Source: Caballeronia sordidicola
GTDB lineage: Bacteria > Pseudomonadota > Gammaproteobacteria > Burkholderiales > Burkholderiaceae
Length of the DNA stretch: 64,000 nucleotides
Direction of reading: 5' to 3'
Assembly: GCF_002220365.1 (NCBI RefSeq)
Contig: NZ_MTHB01000046.1
Location: 62,001 to 126,000 of the forward strand
This document shows positions 8,794-17,582 of this stretch, piece after piece (within the stretch, counting starts at the first letter, position 1; each line of letters begins with the position of its first letter). The position numbers were made by a program, and so were the translations under genes. The notes beneath the pieces are model-generated. The model was given only the letters and a program-made list of their open reading frames with translations. It did no database searches and was not told the origin of the DNA.

Positions 8794-9464
8794 CCACCCA
8801 GCCTTGCGCCTAGCCACACGCGCAAGGCCTCGATTTCTTCGGCACAGACCGAGTGCTGCATCGGGTAGGTATGCCACTCCAGCTTGAAACCGTGCGCGAG
8901 CGCGAAGTCGCGGCCTTGAACAGCCAGCTCGATCGGCAGCACGGGGTCTTGCGTGCCATGCGCGGCGAAAATAGGCGTGTCGCGGTTCGCTTCGCTGAAC
9001 GCCGCATCGATCAAACCAGGCGACGGCACATAACCGGACAGCACGATCAGTCCAGCCAGTTTCTCGGGATGCGTGAGCCCCGCGGTGTAGGTCATTGCCC
9101 CGCCCTGCGAAAACCCCGCCAGGAAGATCTTCGAGGTCGGAATACCGCGCTCGTTCTCCCGCGCGATCAGTTCGCGAATCCGCTCGCACGACGCCTTCAA
9201 ACCGGCTTCATCGACCCGGCGGTTCACCCCTTCGAACGACAATATGTCGTACCACGCCCGCATCACATAACCGTTGTTGCCGGTAACCGGCATTTCGGTG
9301 GCGTTCGGAAACACAAAACGCACGGCGGGCAAGTCGCCCAGGCGAAGCTCGGGCACCAGCGGGATGAAGTCGTTGGCATCGGCGCCCAGGCCGTGCATCA
9401 GGATCACGGCGAACTCGGGATTCGGCGCAGTTTCCACGTCGATGGTGGTGAGCAAAGCGGTCAT
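8790..9464 (-). CDS. Carboxylesterase/phospholipase family alpha/beta hydrolase
   Basis: Cytosolic serine hydrolase of 224 residues, similar to carboxylesterase 2 / acyl-protein thioesterase (Abhydrolase_2). The catalytic triad is visible: Ser119 in GFSQGG, Asp173 in GTQDPVLP and His204 in MQHSVCAEE. The oxyanion region is MHGLGADANDF (23-33). The start at 9464 (MTALLTTIDV) was chosen over the upstream in-frame extension because it matches the family N-terminus. Probably co-transcribed with the MAPEG gene 26 bp upstream. Confidence 0.93.
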   Translation of the reverse strand: MTALLTTIDVETAPNPEFAVILMHGLGADANDFIPLVPELRLGDLPAVRFVFPNATEMPVTGNNGYVMRAWYDILSFEGVNRRVDEAGLKASCERIRELIARENERGIPTSKIFLAGFSQGGAMTYTAGLTHPEKLAGLIVLSGYVPSPGLIDAAFSEANRDTPIFAAHGTQDPVLPIELAVQGRDFALAHGFKLEWHTYPMQHSVCAEEIEALRVWLGARLGG

Positions 9465-9490
9465 TGACTGGACTCCGGTTTCGGATGGTT

Positions 9491-9880
9491 TCAAATAATA
9501 GGGACGAGAACAAGAATGATGCCGAAAAGCGAGACCATCCATACGAGCGAACGCAGGAACGGGATCCCTGCCGCGTACAAGGGGACGTAGACCACGCGGG
9601 CGACAATGTACAACCACGCGCCGTAAAGCGTTAGCGTGCCTTCGCGGCCAACCATGTGCGCGATCAGGATGGCGATAGCGAACACGGGCAAGGTCTCGAA
9701 CAGGTTGCTCTGGGCGCGCATCAGACGGCCGGTCAGCTTGCCGACCGGCGGCCCTGCCTGGTCACGCGGTCCGCCGTTATATCCCAAGCCGGTTTCGCGG
9801 CTGCGCACCACCGACGGCAGCAGCACCTGAATAAGGGCAAGGACAAGCGTCCAGGCGAGGATATGAAGTTCGGTTGTCAT
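9491..9880 (-). CDS. MAPEG family membrane protein
   Basis: Small integral membrane protein, 129 residues, with four hydrophobic segments (about 5-22, 60-78, 83-105, 108-128). It shows the MAPEG signature region: RSRETGLGYNGGPRD, RAQSNLFETLPVFA and a YGAWLYIVARVVYVPLY segment. Bacterial members resemble microsomal glutathione S-transferase/prostaglandin E synthase, but their substrates are mostly unknown. Head gene of a likely two-gene unit with the esterase. Confidence 0.9.
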   Translation of the reverse strand: MTTELHILAWTLVLALIQVLLPSVVRSRETGLGYNGGPRDQAGPPVGKLTGRLMRAQSNLFETLPVFAIAILIAHMVGREGTLTLYGAWLYIVARVVYVPLYAAGIPFLRSLVWMVSLFGIILVLVPII

Positions 9881-9969
9881 GGGAAATGTCAGTTTGATTG
9901 GAGGTCGATGCGCGAAACCGGAATCATCATGCCATCATTGATGCATTGCGTAGCCTTGGGCATTCCCTC

Positions 9970-10368
9970 ATGCAAACACTTCCAGTGCGCCTTGTTCCCG
10001 GCGACGACCTGCGCGCCGCGCTTGAGACAATCGCGCGGGACCAGGCCATGGGCGCCGCGTTCGTGATGCAGGGCATCGGCAGCCTGAGCGTGGCGAACCT
10101 GCGTTATGCAGGCCTCGACCAGCCGACCCGGCTTGACGGTGACCTCGAAATCCTGACGCTGGCCGGCTCACTTTCAGCTGACGGCGCGCATCTTCACATG
10201 AGCGTCTCGAATGCCGAAGGCCGTGTGGTCGGCGGTCATGTATCGGCGGGATGCATTGTGCGCACGACAGCGGAAATCCTCATGGTTTGTCTGGACCGTG
10301 TACGCTTCTCACGCGAACTCGATCCGCGCACCGGCTTTCCCGAACTGTCGATACACCCTCAGGATTGA
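9970..10368 (+). CDS. PPC/DUF296 domain protein
   Basis: Soluble protein of about 132 residues, covering almost only a PCC/DUF296 domain (plants-and-prokaryotes conserved, AT-hook-associated). Visible features are the opening RLVPGDDLRAALETIA, the GIGSLSVANLRYAG strand-turn and the C-terminal GGHVSAGCIVRTTAEILMV, where the conserved GGH(V/L) motif sits. Function of stand-alone bacterial members is unknown; they trimerise in solved structures. I chose the ATG at 9970; a TTG at 9898 would add 24 residues with no clear RBS. Confidence 0.85.
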   Translation: MQTLPVRLVPGDDLRAALETIARDQAMGAAFVMQGIGSLSVANLRYAGLDQPTRLDGDLEILTLAGSLSADGAHLHMSVSNAEGRVVGGHVSAGCIVRTTAEILMVCLDRVRFSRELDPRTGFPELSIHPQD

Positions 10369-10421
10369 CGCCACGACGGCCGGTACCTGCGCGTCGCCGA
10401 CATACCGCCCTTCGATCTGCT

Positions 10422-11267
10422 TCATAAGAACATCGTTGATGGCGTCTTGAGTGACTCGCTATCCAGGTCGAGTTCGTGCTGCATGTTGGGTTCAAACGAT
10501 GCACTCGCCTGATTGAAATCCCAGCGCGCAACGACCGCACGACGTGCGCCCATAGTGGACGCGTCGTAGTCAATCACGTTCACCGAATTGGGCACGTTCC
10601 CGCGCACGCGCGACGACAAGGAGGTTCCCGCCTGTACGGCCCACATCTGACGCGGCAAGTCCTTGTACGCAACATGCAGCGGCGTCACATACGGGAGATG
10701 GATATGACCGCCCAGGATCAGGTCCACGCCTGCTTGCGACCAACGTTCAACCGCATGTTCGCGGCCGTGCAACAGGTTCCGGATATCATTGGCACGCGCC
10801 GCCACAAGAGGCTGATGCGTAACGACAACCCGCAGTTGCCGCGCTGCCGCATGTTCGAGCCGGCGGACCACGCGTTCCACTTGCTGCTCCGATACTTCGC
10901 CATCCTGATGACGATGTGCCCGCGTAGTATTCACACCGATTACCAGCAGCTCAGCCGATTCGAACACGGGTTCGAGATCGTGCCCGAACACGCGCCGGAA
11001 ATTGGCATACGGGTGTGCAACGCGCGCGAAGAGGTTGTACAGCGGAATGTCATGATTGCCCGGCACGACAACAAAAGGCGTCGCACCGAATGATTTGACG
11101 AATGCCCGCGCGGCGCTGAATTGTGCACGCCTGGCGCGTTGCGTGATGTCGCCGGACATGACAACGAGATCAGGCCGCAACGTATTAGCGAGACGCAGCA
11201 ACGCTGCCGCGACTGGTGGTTGTTCGGTACCGAAGTGCGGATCTGAAATCTGGAGCAACAGGGTCAT
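10422..11267 (-). CDS. Calcineurin-like metallophosphoesterase
   Basis: Soluble dinuclear-metal phosphoesterase, 281 residues, of the CpdA-like class III group. The metal-binding motifs occur in order: SDPHFG (8-13), SGDITQR (38-44), GNHDIPLY (near 69-76), a His in THQPL, and GGHIHLPY near 183. Substrate (cyclic nucleotide or phosphodiester) is unknown. The ATG overlaps the stop of the broken DAG-kinase-like gene by 4 bp (ATGA), so the two are translationally coupled, a pairing that suggests phospholipid or lipid-linked phosphate metabolism. The C-terminus after residue 260 is acidic and low in structure. Confidence 0.92.
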   Translation of the reverse strand: MTLLLQISDPHFGTEQPPVAAALLRLANTLRPDLVVMSGDITQRARRAQFSAARAFVKSFGATPFVVVPGNHDIPLYNLFARVAHPYANFRRVFGHDLEPVFESAELLVIGVNTTRAHRHQDGEVSEQQVERVVRRLEHAAARQLRVVVTHQPLVAARANDIRNLLHGREHAVERWSQAGVDLILGGHIHLPYVTPLHVAYKDLPRQMWAVQAGTSLSSRVRGNVPNSVNVIDYDASTMGARRAVVARWDFNQASASFEPNMQHELDLDSESLKTPSTMFL

Positions 11268-12273
11268 GAGCGATTGGCATTGGCCACGTCGGCCTCGGGC
11301 TTGAGCAGGAACAGCGGCTCCGGGGCAACACGAAATTCGAGCGGCAGAGTGATCCAGTTTATCTCGCCATCGGTCGCAACCTTCACAGGCCGTTGACGTT
11401 TAGATGGATGCGTCACTGTGATGCGCCTGAAGGCGAAACTGATCACGTTGTCCGCATCGCTCACCCGGCCTGCCGCGCCCCGCAGCGTCAGGCCAAGTTG
11501 CGCAAGGCGCCCGATTGCCCGTGGCGCAATCGGGCCAGCAAACCGCGTTCCAGTTGTGGTGCTTCCGCCATGCCGATTTGTTCTAGCTGCAAGCGATTGT
11601 TACCCACGAAGAGCGTTGACGTCCGAACCTCATGCATTGTGCCATCGTGCTCGATGTGCAAGCGCAAATGCCGGTGCGGACGTAGCAGCGTCACGGCCGC
11701 GGACAACAGAGCGATCAGGCGGCTGCGGCCAAACTGCCGCTTGTAGATCTCGCGGTCTTCCAGCAGCTTCGGGTACAAACCGAGACTCGCATTGACGAGG
11801 AAAATGCGCTCGTTCACCAAGCCGACCTGGACCGGAAACGCTCGCGCGTTGAGCAGAAGAGGAATGGATTCGGCGGGGTCCGCAGGGATGCCGTGGTTTC
11901 GGCTGAAATAGTTGAATGTGCCGCGCGGCAGCACCGCAAACGCGCACCCGCTGCCGAGCACCGTTTGCGCCACTGCGCACAAAGTGCCGTCGCCGCCTGC
12001 GCCGACCACCACGCCGTTTCGCGATTTCGCATCGTGTACCGCCTCGAGCGCGGTATCGGCGAGTCGGGAAGGTTGCTCGACCAGGCGAACGTCAAACTGG
12101 CGCCCGGCTCTCCCGAGGGTCTCTTCGAGCGCAGCGCGCGTTTTGTCGCTTTGCTTGCGTCCCGAACCCGCGTTCATCACGACAATAAACGGTGCGTCCG
12201 CAGCGATGACGCGCGGCTCATGACCAGCGGAACCTGTATACGAAGGGGAAAGGGAAAGATCGGGGGGCGTCAT
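11264..12273 (-). pseudogene. Diacylglycerol/sphingosine kinase-like (YegS/DagK family) gene with an apparent frameshift
   Basis: The first frame (12273 to 11488) encodes the catalytic half of a lipid kinase: VVMNAGSGRKQ (nucleotide loop), VVGAGGDGTL (the GGDGT motif) and PRGTFNYFSRN. It then drifts out of family sequence after LERGLLA, ending at 11488. The family C-terminus resumes in another frame: reading from about 11535, GPIAPRAIGRLAQLGLTLRGA leads without a stop into SDADNVISFAFRRITV and the beta-rich tail ending at 11264. One missing base near 11535 restores a single protein of about 336 residues. Start at 12273 has GAGGAG 8 nt upstream. Real mutation versus sequencing error cannot be told apart. 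Confidence 0.85.
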
Positions 12274-12511
12274 GAACGGCGCTCCTCTAAGGTCAGGGCC
12301 AAATGCAACTTGGCGATGGATCGGACGCGTCAACGTCAGGCCCAGGGTATCAGGGCCATGCGCAGCATCTGACAATTATATCAATTAGCTTACAAGATGA
12401 TTGCGTGAACGAAACCGCCGCAGCGGGTTTTGACGGAAGGAAGGCGGACGACGCGAGATGACACGAACCGCATGAACTCGATACACATGCAGCGGCAACA
12501 ACCATAAAACA

Positions 12512-12537
12512 CAGCGCGGCGTCTTCACGCCGCGCTG
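12512..12537 (-). terminator. Intrinsic terminator after the CBS-domain gene
   Basis: CAGCGCGGCGT at 12512-12522 and ACGCCGCGCTG at 12527-12537 form a perfect 11-bp stem with a 4-nt loop, followed on the minus strand by GTTTTAT. It lies 18 bp past the stop of the CBS gene. Confidence 0.75.
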
Positions 12538-12554
12538 CATCCCTCCCGGGCAAG

Positions 12555-12995
12555 CTACATGTGCTCGCCTCGTATATATCCCTCGAGCTGATGAATGGTG
12601 AGCTGCTGCTCGGAGATAATATTCGCCACCAGATCGCCGATTGAAATCATGCCCACCAGCTTTTCACCATCGATCACCGGCAAGTGCCGCATGCGTCGCT
12701 CGGTCATCAAGGCCATGCAGTCGTCCGTGGTTTGGTCCGGACGCACGAAACGCACTTGCGAGGTCATGATCTCGCGCACCGGCGTCTGTCGTGAGACGCG
12801 ATCCATCAGCACCACTTTGCGCGCGTAATCGCGCTCGGTCATGATGCCGACAATCGCTTCGCCGTGAGTCACGATCAAAGCGCCAATGTGCTTCTCCGCC
12901 ATCATCGCGATGGCCTCGTAGACCGATGCCGTGTCGGCGATCGTGAAGATGGTGTGATCGGGTTTCGAATTAAGAACTTGTGCGACTGTTGCCAT
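12555..12995 (-). CDS. CBS-pair domain protein, paralog A
   Basis: Soluble protein of 146 residues made of two CBS motifs (about 10-65 and 75-130) that together form a Bateman module binding adenine nucleotides. Repeated features include IGALIVTHGEAIVGIMTERDYARKV and RHLPVIDGEKLVGMISIGDLV. No catalytic domain is attached, so it is probably an energy sensor or regulatory subunit whose partner is unknown. A close paralog lies at 26581-27051. Start at 12995 matches that paralog (MATVAQ). A GCCCGCC/GGCGGGC hairpin at 13021-13038 lies in its leader. Confidence 0.92.
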   Translation of the reverse strand: MATVAQVLNSKPDHTIFTIADTASVYEAIAMMAEKHIGALIVTHGEAIVGIMTERDYARKVVLMDRVSRQTPVREIMTSQVRFVRPDQTTDDCMALMTERRMRHLPVIDGEKLVGMISIGDLVANIISEQQLTIHQLEGYIRGEHM

Positions 12996-13377
12996 CGAAC
13001 GCCTCCGTTGACCGCGCGACGCCCGCCGAATGGCGGGCCGTTCCACAGGGATGGGTAGCCGGCGCCCGAGCGCGGCACGTTGGCTGACACTTCCCAGCCC
13101 GCCGCGTTGAACCATTCGCCTGGCATCCCGCGCCTTACATTCATATTACCCAGCCCATTCAAAAAGTATAGGCCAGACACCTGCCGCGTGAACGCTGGAA
13201 AACACTGCTTTTTAACCGTCCGAGGGTCTATCCCGATACTGCCGCACGCGCGTTTTCGACCGGTATGAAACAGTCCCGTCACAATGCGCCGAAAAGTGCT
13301 TCAGTTTCTCCGCACCGCGCCGCTAATCAGGAACCGGCTATTTAGAAGCGCGGCATAAATCGATCAGGAGAACCACT
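12996..13377. other. Divergent intergenic region, CBS gene / cheV
   Basis: 382 bp without a gene. It holds a short hairpin (13021-13038) 26 bp upstream of the CBS start, and the cheV RBS (AGGAG at about 13366). No other element recognised. Confidence 0.5.
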
Positions 13378-14340
13378 TTGAGCAGTTCACAACACGACAT
13401 CGAACAGCGGGTTCGGCTCGCCGGCAACAACATGTTCGAACTGCTCCTGTTTCGCCTGGGCGAAGCGCCGGACTCCGAACAACGCGAGCTATACGGCATC
13501 AACGTGTTCAAGGTGCGCGAAATCCTCGCGATGCCGCCGATCACCGTGGTCGCCGGCGCAAACCCGGAGATTCTTGGCGTCGCCGATATCCGCGGCCAGA
13601 TCATCCCCGTGATCGATCTGGCGCAGGTCACCGGTTGCCAGCCGAAGAACGGTCTCAAGATCCTGCTTGTCACCGAATTCGCGCGCACGACGCAAGGTTT
13701 TGCCGTCGAAGAAGTCGATGACATCGTACGGCTGGAGTGGAATCAGGTTTTATCTGCGGAATCGCATTCGAGCGGGCGCACGGTGACCAGCTTCGCGCGC
13801 CTCGACGGCAACGTGGACGGCTCGCGACTCGCGCAAGTACTCGATGTCGAACAGATCCTGCGTGACGTGCTGCCATCGACGCAAGTGGAGATCAATGAAT
13901 CGAGCACCGGCCGGCTGGTTCTGAAACCGGGGACCAAGGTGCTTGCCGCCGACGACTCGGGCGTCGCGCGCAGCCTGATCGAACAAAGCCTGACCGCGAT
14001 GGGCGTGCAGTTCATCATGACCAAGAGCGGCCAGGAAGCGTGGAACGTGCTGGAAGACTTGCAGAGCAAGGCTGAAAAACATGGCGGCTGTGCCGCGGAT
14101 GAAATCGCACTCGTCCTGACCGACCTCGAAATGCCGGAAATGGACGGATTTACGCTGACACGCCGTATCAAGGCGAATGCCGGCATGCAGGCGATTCCCG
14201 TTGTGATCCATTCGTCGTTGTCTGGATCGGCGAACGAGGAGCACGTGCGCAAAGTGGGCGCGAACGCTTATGTGGCCAAGTTTGCCGCGGGAGAACTGGC
14301 GGCGGTGATGCGCGATGCACTCAAGATGACAGGCACCTGA
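13378..14340 (+). CDS. cheV: CheV-type chemotaxis protein (CheW-receiver fusion)
   Basis: Coupling protein that links chemoreceptors to CheA and can be phosphorylated; cytoplasmic, 320 residues. The CheW domain spans about 15-165 (GINVFKVREIL, VLGVADIRGQIIPVIDL region). The receiver domain spans 186-317 with acidic pair Asp192/Asp193, phospho-acceptor Asp249 (TDLEMPEMDGF), Ser279/280 and Lys301. TTG start: AGGAGAACCACT precedes it and no in-frame ATG suits. It lies outside any che operon, followed by a strong terminator, so it is a stand-alone transcript. Confidence 0.95.
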   Translation: MSSSQHDIEQRVRLAGNNMFELLLFRLGEAPDSEQRELYGINVFKVREILAMPPITVVAGANPEILGVADIRGQIIPVIDLAQVTGCQPKNGLKILLVTEFARTTQGFAVEEVDDIVRLEWNQVLSAESHSSGRTVTSFARLDGNVDGSRLAQVLDVEQILRDVLPSTQVEINESSTGRLVLKPGTKVLAADDSGVARSLIEQSLTAMGVQFIMTKSGQEAWNVLEDLQSKAEKHGGCAADEIALVLTDLEMPEMDGFTLTRRIKANAGMQAIPVVIHSSLSGSANEEHVRKVGANAYVAKFAAGELAAVMRDALKMTGT

Positions 14341-14363
14341 AGCGATTGTTTTTCACGCACAAA

Positions 14364-14403
14364 CACAAACGCCCGCTGAAATTTCGTTCAGCGGGCGTTT
14401 GTG
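14364..14403. terminator. Strong intrinsic terminator after cheV
   Basis: A perfect 17-bp inverted repeat (14364-14380 and 14387-14403) with a 6-nt loop. The stem ends in GTTTGTG, so the U-tract is weak, but the stem is very stable. It separates cheV from the convergent small secreted-protein gene. Confidence 0.85.
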
Positions 14404-14494
14404 CGTTTCGGTACTACTCGATCACCAGGCTTGGCGCGATCACGACGGCGCGCGTAGTGCCGGCCGTGCGCGTAGGAGCCTGAGAGCTACGGAA

Positions 14495-14761
14495 TTACTG
14501 ACCGAAGAAGACAGATTGCGCGTTGTTCGTACGGTCGCGGCTTGAACCCGATTGCGACACCGAGGTGCGTGCGCCACCGTAGGCATTTGCATCAGCGTTG
14601 TTTTGTGCAGCGATGGTTTGTGTGTTCAGGCCTTGTTGCGAAACTGGAGCGCCAACCGACGGGCGATACGAAGGTGCCGGACCGTAGCCGCTGGCAAATG
14701 CCGGAACAGCGATAGAAGCAGTAGCGGCGATGAGTAACGATGCGAGAAGATTCTTTTTCAT
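14495..14761 (-). CDS. Small secreted protein of unknown function
   Basis: 88 residues. A clear Sec signal peptide (MKKNLLASLLIAATASIAVPAFA, cleavage after residue 23) is followed by a polar, Gly/Ser/Asn/Gln-rich mature part with no cysteines and no domain I recognise. GGAG lies 6 nt upstream of the ATG at 14761. Monocistronic by position. Short low-complexity periplasmic proteins of this kind are common in Burkholderiaceae; no function is implied. Confidence 0.8.
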   Translation of the reverse strand: MKKNLLASLLIAATASIAVPAFASGYGPAPSYRPSVGAPVSQQGLNTQTIAAQNNADANAYGGARTSVSQSGSSRDRTNNAQSVFFGQ

Positions 14762-15079
14762 GGTGAGCTCCGATATACGTTGGACTTTCGACTGGTTCAG
14801 AAGGCGTCGCAGCGTCAAACTTCTTTCGGTGGCTGCTTCGTCGATGAAATGCAGTGTATACCCCTACTATCGGTTTTTTATCCCCATAAACTTCAATACA
14901 CTTTTCGCAATAAGCCAATAATGGGAGGACGTACGGACCGGGGAAAATAGACGCGAGCGAGCCTGGAAAAGGCTCACCCGGAAGTTGCGGTAAGAACGAT
15001 TTTTAGGGGCCGGACCTGGCGAAACCGATAAAATTTCAATCGGTCGTCCAACGAAACCCCATTGAATGTCAGGGAACGT

Positions 15080-15517
15080 TCAATGAACCTGAACCAGCCG
15101 GCTGATCAGGTCGACCAAAACACCGGGCGCATTGCCCTTCTGGCAATAACCGTCGAACCCTGCGTGCAGACCCTTTGAACGCACGTAATCCTCGCCGAGT
15201 GCCGTAAAAGCAATGATTCCAGCGTTTCGGGTGGGAGAAATCCTGCGCAGAACCCGCGCGGTAGCAAAACCATCGTGCTCCGGCATGCTGATATCGAGCA
15301 CCACGACGTGCGGCACCCAGCCGTCAATAGCCTGCAGCGCGTCGACGCCGCTCAGCACATAACGCGCGTCACAACCGTCCGCGCTCAGCGCCGCGGCAAG
15401 GCCTTCGGCGCTGGCCGCGTTGTCGTCGACAACCAGAATGCGCCAGCGCTCGGCGTCCGCTTCGACGTTCCGATCGGTCCACAACACGCAGTTTGGGGTA
15501 GAAGAGACTGGAACCAT
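15080..15517 (-). CDS. Orphan response-regulator receiver protein
   Basis: 145 residues: a 25-residue leader then one receiver domain (about 26-140) and no output domain. Phosphorylation residues are intact: Asp31/Asp32 (VVDDN), acceptor Asp75 (VLDISMPEHDG), Thr105 (AFTAL) and Lys127 (YCQKG). CheY-like single-domain regulators act by protein contact. No histidine kinase is nearby, so its partner is unknown. Confidence 0.9.
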   Translation of the reverse strand: MVPVSSTPNCVLWTDRNVEADAERWRILVVDDNAASAEGLAAALSADGCDARYVLSGVDALQAIDGWVPHVVVLDISMPEHDGFATARVLRRISPTRNAGIIAFTALGEDYVRSKGLHAGFDGYCQKGNAPGVLVDLISRLVQVH

Positions 15518-15695
15518 GACCGCTCAGATTTATGCATGTGCAGCAAACGCAGCATTTTCCGCGCCATCCTGCTCGTTTGCTGCGAACGGTTTGTGTCGGC
15601 ATGGTGAAAAAACCGCCAAATCTCTTGTCCGATAAAGCCAGACGCGCTTAAAACTAACGCCGCGCGGGCTTCGCAGGGCGATGGCCGGTCCGGTT

Positions 15696-16028
15696 TCAGC
15701 CTTTCGTTTTGGCCTTTTTGCTGGAAGATTCGTCCGTCGAGCGTAGTTTTGCGTTCGCCGATACCAACAGATTTGCATCGACCTGACGCACTGCGTGTTC
15801 GAGTCCGTCCAGCGCGTCGCGCAAACTGCGTTTTTGAGTCTTGTTCAGCGGTTGCGGCCCGGATTCTTCTACCAGCTTCGCTTCTTTTTCCAGCCGTTTG
15901 AGCAATTTGGCTCCCAGACGACTGTCGATGGCTTGCTCGCCCAGCAATTCGACGATGCTCGTCGCGAGCCGCGTCAGTCCGTCTGCCGTGGTTTGCGTAG
16001 GTTCGTCCTGCTCGACGCGATCTTCCAT
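15696..16028 (-). CDS. Conserved helical hypothetical protein
   Basis: 110 residues, charged and predicted mostly helical (LTRLATSIVELLGEQAIDSRLGAKLLKRLEKEAKLVEE), ending in a lysine-rich tail (SSKKAKTKG). No signal peptide or membrane segment and no recognised domain. Start at 16028 (MEDRVEQDE) has GGGGAACACAAATG upstream; the longer open frame to 16358 overlaps the next gene and looks non-coding. Confidence 0.65.
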   Translation of the reverse strand: MEDRVEQDEPTQTTADGLTRLATSIVELLGEQAIDSRLGAKLLKRLEKEAKLVEESGPQPLNKTQKRSLRDALDGLEHAVRQVDANLLVSANAKLRSTDESSSKKAKTKG

Positions 16029-16255
16029 TTGTGTTCCCCGATGAAGCGAAAAGGGTCGGGCTGCGCCCGACGGCCCTCTTGCACCGCGCGAGTCTACCCG
16101 TAGGGCGTGACAACCATAAGTACTTTCTGTGTCACGCGGCATTGGCCCAACAATAACGCAAATCCGGGCGACCGTTGCTTGATTCGAGTTGCACGGCAGG
16201 GACAATGGAAGGCCAGATTGCCTTTCAATTGCCACGCCGCCGACGCTTGCTGCAA

Positions 16256-16723
16256 TCAGAAGCCCAGGTCGCTCAAGCCGGGATGATCGTCGGGACGGCG
16301 ACCCAGCGGCCAGTGATATTTGCGCTCGGACTCCTTGATCGGCAAGTCGTTGATGCACGCGTGCCGATACGTCATCAAGCCAGCTGCGTTGAACTCCCAG
16401 TTCTCATTGCCGTAGCTGCGGAACCAGTTTTTGGAATCATCGTGCCATTCGTAAGCGAAGCGCACCGCAATCCGAGATCCGGTGAACGCCCACAGCTCCT
16501 TGATCAGCCGGTAGTCCAGTTCACGCGCCCATTTGCGCGCCAGGAACGCCTCCACCTCAGCACGTCCCGACACAAACTCTGCGCGATTGCGCCAGCGTGT
16601 GTCTTCGCTATATGCAAGGGCAACCCGCTTCGGGTCGCGGGAATTCCAGCCGTCTTCCGCGAGACGGACCTTTTGGCGGGCGGTGTCAACATCGAATGGC
16701 GGGAACGGCGGTTTGCTTTCCAT
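16256..16723 (-). CDS. NTF2/SnoaL-like protein, DUF1348 family
   Basis: 155 residues with an NTF2-like fold signature of the DUF1348 group: [67 protein letters not shown] and VRFAYEWHD...NENWEF. Function of the family is unknown; small-molecule binding or isomerase-like roles are usual for this fold. Divergent from the TetR gene at 16871, and the intervening region carries two matching palindromes, so it is the likely target of that repressor. Confidence 0.88.
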   Translation of the reverse strand: MESKPPFPPFDVDTARQKVRLAEDGWNSRDPKRVALAYSEDTRWRNRAEFVSGRAEVEAFLARKWARELDYRLIKELWAFTGSRIAVRFAYEWHDDSKNWFRSYGNENWEFNAAGLMTYRHACINDLPIKESERKYHWPLGRRPDDHPGLSDLGF

Positions 16724-16804
16724 GGCGTTTCCTTTTGATCGTGGAGCTTTGATTGACCGATGACGTAGTGTCGATTGTGTTGTCAGTCGATAGGATGATA
16801 AGAA

Positions 16805-16857
16805 AGTAGACAGATCTGTCTACTGCCTCACTCTAGCGCAGGGAGACAGACCTGTCT
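16805..16857. promoter_or_regulatory. Tandem palindromic TetR operators
   Basis: AGTAGACAGATCTGTCTACT (16805-16824) is a perfect 20-bp palindrome. A second copy of its core, AGACAG-N2-CTGTCT, lies at 16844-16857; the centres are 36 bp apart. Both sit between the divergent DUF1348 and TetR genes, immediately upstream of the TetR start at 16871. Autoregulation and control of the neighbour are the natural reading. Confidence 0.85.
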
Positions 16858-16870
16858 ACAATGATCCGCT

Positions 16871-17455
16871 ATGGACAATCATTCAGAAAATACAGAGCTT
16901 TTGGCGGACCTCTCACCGGCCGAGCGCATTCTTGTCACGGCCCACGCGCTGTTCTATCGGGATGGTATTCGTGCGACCGGAATCGATCGTGTGATCGCGG
17001 AATCGGGCGTCGCAAAGAAGACGTTTTATCGCTACTATCCAGCAAAAAATGATCTGATCGTTGCGTTCCTGGAGTATAGGCACCGCAACTGGATGACGTG
17101 GTTCGACAATGCCGTGACGCGTCATGGCGCCGACGCGGATGCGCTGGTGCCGGCGCTGGCAGAGTGGTTCGAAAGCGATGCGTATCGCGGGTGTGCATTC
17201 ATCAACGCGGTGGTGGAAGTGGGCGGGACCCTGCCCGAAGCGGTCGATATTTCGCGGCGTCACAAGCTGGACATGGCCGCGGTCATCAGGACGCTGCTGC
17301 CGGCGTCGTCGAGAACCGCGAAGGCCGATGCGCGGGCATTAGCCATGGCAGTCGATGGCGCCATCGTGGGCGCACAGTTTGAAGACTCGCCCGACGTGGC
17401 ATTGAAGGCGCTGGCACGCGTGGTGAAGGCAATTACCGATACTGCAAAGGTGTAG
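16871..17455 (+). CDS. TetR/AcrR family transcriptional regulator
   Basis: 194 residues. The N-terminal helix-turn-helix covers about 16-62 (ILVTAHALFYRDGIRATGIDRVIAESGVAKKTFYRYY), with a C-terminal ligand pocket domain typical of the family, including RGCAFINAVVEVG. Likely represses itself and the divergent DUF1348 gene through the palindromes at 16805-16857. An ATG at 16861 is in another frame and not used. Inducer unknown. Confidence 0.93.
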   Translation: MDNHSENTELLADLSPAERILVTAHALFYRDGIRATGIDRVIAESGVAKKTFYRYYPAKNDLIVAFLEYRHRNWMTWFDNAVTRHGADADALVPALAEWFESDAYRGCAFINAVVEVGGTLPEAVDISRRHKLDMAAVIRTLLPASSRTAKADARALAMAVDGAIVGAQFEDSPDVALKALARVVKAITDTAKV

Positions 17456-17494
17456 CGCGGCGGTGGCGCTGGAGGGTTATGCCACGCACATAAA

Positions 17495-17532
17495 ACAAGG
17501 CCGGTCCAAGCTCACGCTTGGGCCGGCCTTGT
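17495..17532. terminator. Terminator between TetR and RcnB-like genes
   Basis: Inverted repeat 17495-17511 / 17516-17532 (ACAAGGCCGGTCCAAGC with its complement, one G-T pair) and a 4-nt loop, between convergent genes. Confidence 0.8.
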
Positions 17533-17582
17533 CGACTCAGCTCTCGGTTTGATTCTCTACGAAGCGTTCCGCAAGTGGAAGC

